This document shows, piece by piece, positions 6,753 through 7,742 of a stretch of DNA of 7,742 nucleotides (the stretch's first letter is position 1; every line of letters begins with the position of its first letter). Location of the stretch: positions 1-7,742 of the forward strand of contig SKYL01000272.1 in the NCBI GenBank assembly GCA_007127935.1. The letters are read 5' to 3'. The notes below the pieces were generated by a model. It had not been told where the DNA came from, ran no database searches, and saw only the letters and a list, made by a program, of their open reading frames with translations. The stretch comes from Halorhodospira sp. Lineage in GTDB: Bacteria; Pseudomonadota; Gammaproteobacteria; Nitrococcales; Halorhodospiraceae. A program made the translations under genes and the position numbers.

Positions 6753-6758
6753 ATTGTG

Positions 6759-6767
6759 ATCGTCTCT
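6759..6767 (-). promoter_or_regulatory. Ribosome-binding leader of ppc, same 9-mer as pyrE
   Basis: AGAGACGAT on the minus strand ends six bases before the ppc ATG, within the 21-bp gap after the icd-CBS stop. It is identical in sequence and spacing to the leader before pyrE. Confidence 0.45.
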
Positions 6768-6773
6768 GCTCTG

Positions 6774-7742
6774 TTACTCGGGAAGACCGAACTGCTCGAC
6801 ACTGGCAAAGATGTCGGTGTCCGAAATGATGCCGATGGGCCGGCCCTGGTTATCCACCACCACCATGCGCCGGATGTTCTGCTCGCCCATCCGCTCCGCG
6901 CAGTCGAGCAGCGAGACGTCCTCCTGCACGGTGATCAGCGGCCGGGTCGCCACCTCGGAGATCCGCGCCGAGTTGGGCTGACGGCCTGCGGAGACGACGC
7001 GGCTGATGACGTCGCGCTGGGTCATAATGCCCCAATCATGGCTCTCGTCGTCGTCCGCCGGCTGAACCACCACCGAAGAGATCCGACGCTCGCGCATCAA
7101 GTGCATGGCGTCTTCCACCGTGGTGGAGCCGACCATGCTCACCAGGTTCGGGTTCATCAGGTCGGAGACCGTGTGGGGCACCCGGCCGGAGGCCACCATT
7201 TCCTCCTGGGGGGCCACCACCCGGCGCTGTTCCCGGGCGCGGCGCTCGGCCTCCACCGCCTCCTCCCGCTCGCGCCGGATGCGGGCGATGTCGATGGTCC
7301 CCTGCATCTGGTCGATGATGGCGTCGGCGAACTGACTCGTCTTGACCTCGGTGGCGCCCTCCAGGTTGCGGGCGAAGTCGTAGGTAACAATGCGGGCGCC
7401 AATCACTTTCTCGTAGGCGGCGGTGATCAACTCCGCCGCCTCCACCCAGCCGATGTGCTGCAACAGCATCACGCCGGAGAAGAGCAAGGAGCCGGGGTTG
7501 ACCTTGTCCTGGTTGGCGTACTTCGGCGCGGTGCCGTGGGTCGCCTCAAAGACGGCCACGGTGTCGCTCATGTTGGCGCCGGGAGCGATGCCGACCCCGC
7601 CCACCTCGGCGGCGATGGCGTCGGAGAGATAGTCGCCGTTGAGGTTCATCGTCGCCATCACGTCGAACTCATTGGGCCGCAGCAGCATCAACTGGAACAT
7701 GATGTCGGCGATGCGGTCCTTGATGACCACCTTGCCGGCGGG
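6774..7742 (-). CDS. icd: NADP-type isocitrate dehydrogenase fused to a C-terminal CBS-domain pair (5' end beyond window)
   Basis: The visible 322 residues begin at about residue 271 of E. coli ICDH, so the N-terminal two thirds lies beyond 7742. The enzyme oxidises and decarboxylates isocitrate to 2-oxoglutarate in the TCA cycle. Metal-binding aspartates equivalent to D283, D307 and D311 are present (RIADIM, NGDYLSDAIAA). The cofactor residues for NADP in E. coli (K344, Y345, V351, R395) are all kept in HGTAPKYANQDKV and YDFAR. The normal ICDH end, FADAIIDQM, is reached at 7305, but the frame continues through a 45-residue Arg/Glu-rich linker into two CBS domains (6777-7169) ending at TAA. 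E. coli ICDH stops at the equivalent Met (416 residues); this one would be near 590. The CBS pair probably senses adenylates. It lies 21 bp upstream of ppc. GTG at 7730 is an internal codon, not the start. Confidence 0.95.
   Translation of the reverse strand, partial: PAGKVVIKDRIADIMFQLMLLRPNEFDVMATMNLNGDYLSDAIAAEVGGVGIAPGANMSDTVAVFEATHGTAPKYANQDKVNPGSLLFSGVMLLQHIGWVEAAELITAAYEKVIGARIVTYDFARNLEGATEVKTSQFADAIIDQMQGTIDIARIRREREEAVEAERRAREQRRVVAPQEEMVASGRVPHTVSDLMNPNLVSMVGSTTVEDAMHLMRERRISSVVVQPADDDESHDWGIMTQRDVISRVVSAGRQPNSARISEVATRPLITVQEDVSLLDCAERMGEQNIRRMVVVDNQGRPIGIISDTDIFASVEQFGLPE
6777..7169 (-). other. CBS-domain pair (Bateman module) of the isocitrate dehydrogenase
   Basis: The first CBS repeat starts at VSDLMNPNLV and carries GIMTQRD (7011-7031). 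The second starts near ISEVATRPLITV and carries GIISDTD (6813-6833). Both fit G-h-x-[S/T]-x-x-D, in which the hydroxyl and aspartate hold the ribose and phosphate of adenine nucleotides in many CBS proteins. The pair is complete and ends only about a dozen residues before the stop. The closest look is to stand-alone two-CBS proteins, which suggests a gene fusion. Confidence 0.9.
7170..7304 (-). other. Charged linker between ICDH and CBS domains
   Basis: These 45 residues begin just after the usual ICDH C-terminus. The first half is dense in Arg and Glu (IRREREEAVEAERRAREQRR) with alanine spacing that favours a helix or short coiled coil; the second half (VVAPQEEMVASGRVPH) looks flexible. It may set the CBS pair away from the dimeric ICDH core. 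Confidence 0.7.

Noticed and set aside
7728..7730. GTG as the start of the isocitrate dehydrogenase
   Set aside because: The codons before it (PAGK) continue the ICDH alignment, so the gene is simply cut by the window edge.

Overview
The window looks like chromosomal DNA of a GC-rich, probably halophilic or haloalkaliphilic gammaproteobacterium. The lineage is inferred, not shown: the phosphoenolpyruvate carboxylase is as long as the Escherichia coli enzyme, the flagellar stator is of the sodium-driven PomA/PomB type, and a BCCT-family (compatible-solute) transporter lies at the left edge. An Ectothiorhodospiraceae-like source such as Halorhodospira or its relatives would fit.

Layout, left to right. 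On the minus strand lies the N-terminal part of a BCCT transporter (1-512), cut by the window edge. A 211-bp intergenic stretch follows, holding a large imperfect inverted repeat of REP/MITE type (603-689) with an extra half-arm beside it. Next on the minus strand is a two-gene stator operon: pomA-like (TTG start at 2324) overlapping pomB/motB-like by an ATGA junction. A 151-bp divergent intergenic region (2325-2475) carries a sigma70-like promoter for the stator genes and a 13-bp palindrome over its -35 box. On the plus strand is a tandem-domain universal stress protein (2476-3390), which meets pyrE tail to tail with only 12 bp between them. The right half is a minus-strand run read in the order icd-CBS, ppc, pyrE.

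The most notable item is the right-edge gene. It is the C-terminal part of an NADP-type isocitrate dehydrogenase whose reading frame runs, without a stop, through an Arg/Glu-rich linker into a complete pair of CBS domains with intact ribose/phosphate-binding motifs. It lies 21 bp upstream of phosphoenolpyruvate carboxylase. The pair therefore joins the oxidative TCA step at isocitrate to the anaplerotic supply of oxaloacetate, and the CBS pair suggests adenylate control built into the dehydrogenase. PyrE, the pyrimidine enzyme downstream, uses aspartate-derived carbon and PRPP, so the cluster is metabolically coherent, though co-transcription is inferred from strand and spacing only.

No RNA genes, CRISPR arrays, insertion-sequence transposases or phage genes were seen. 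Long open frames antisense to ppc, motA and motB are judged to be shadows produced by high GC.
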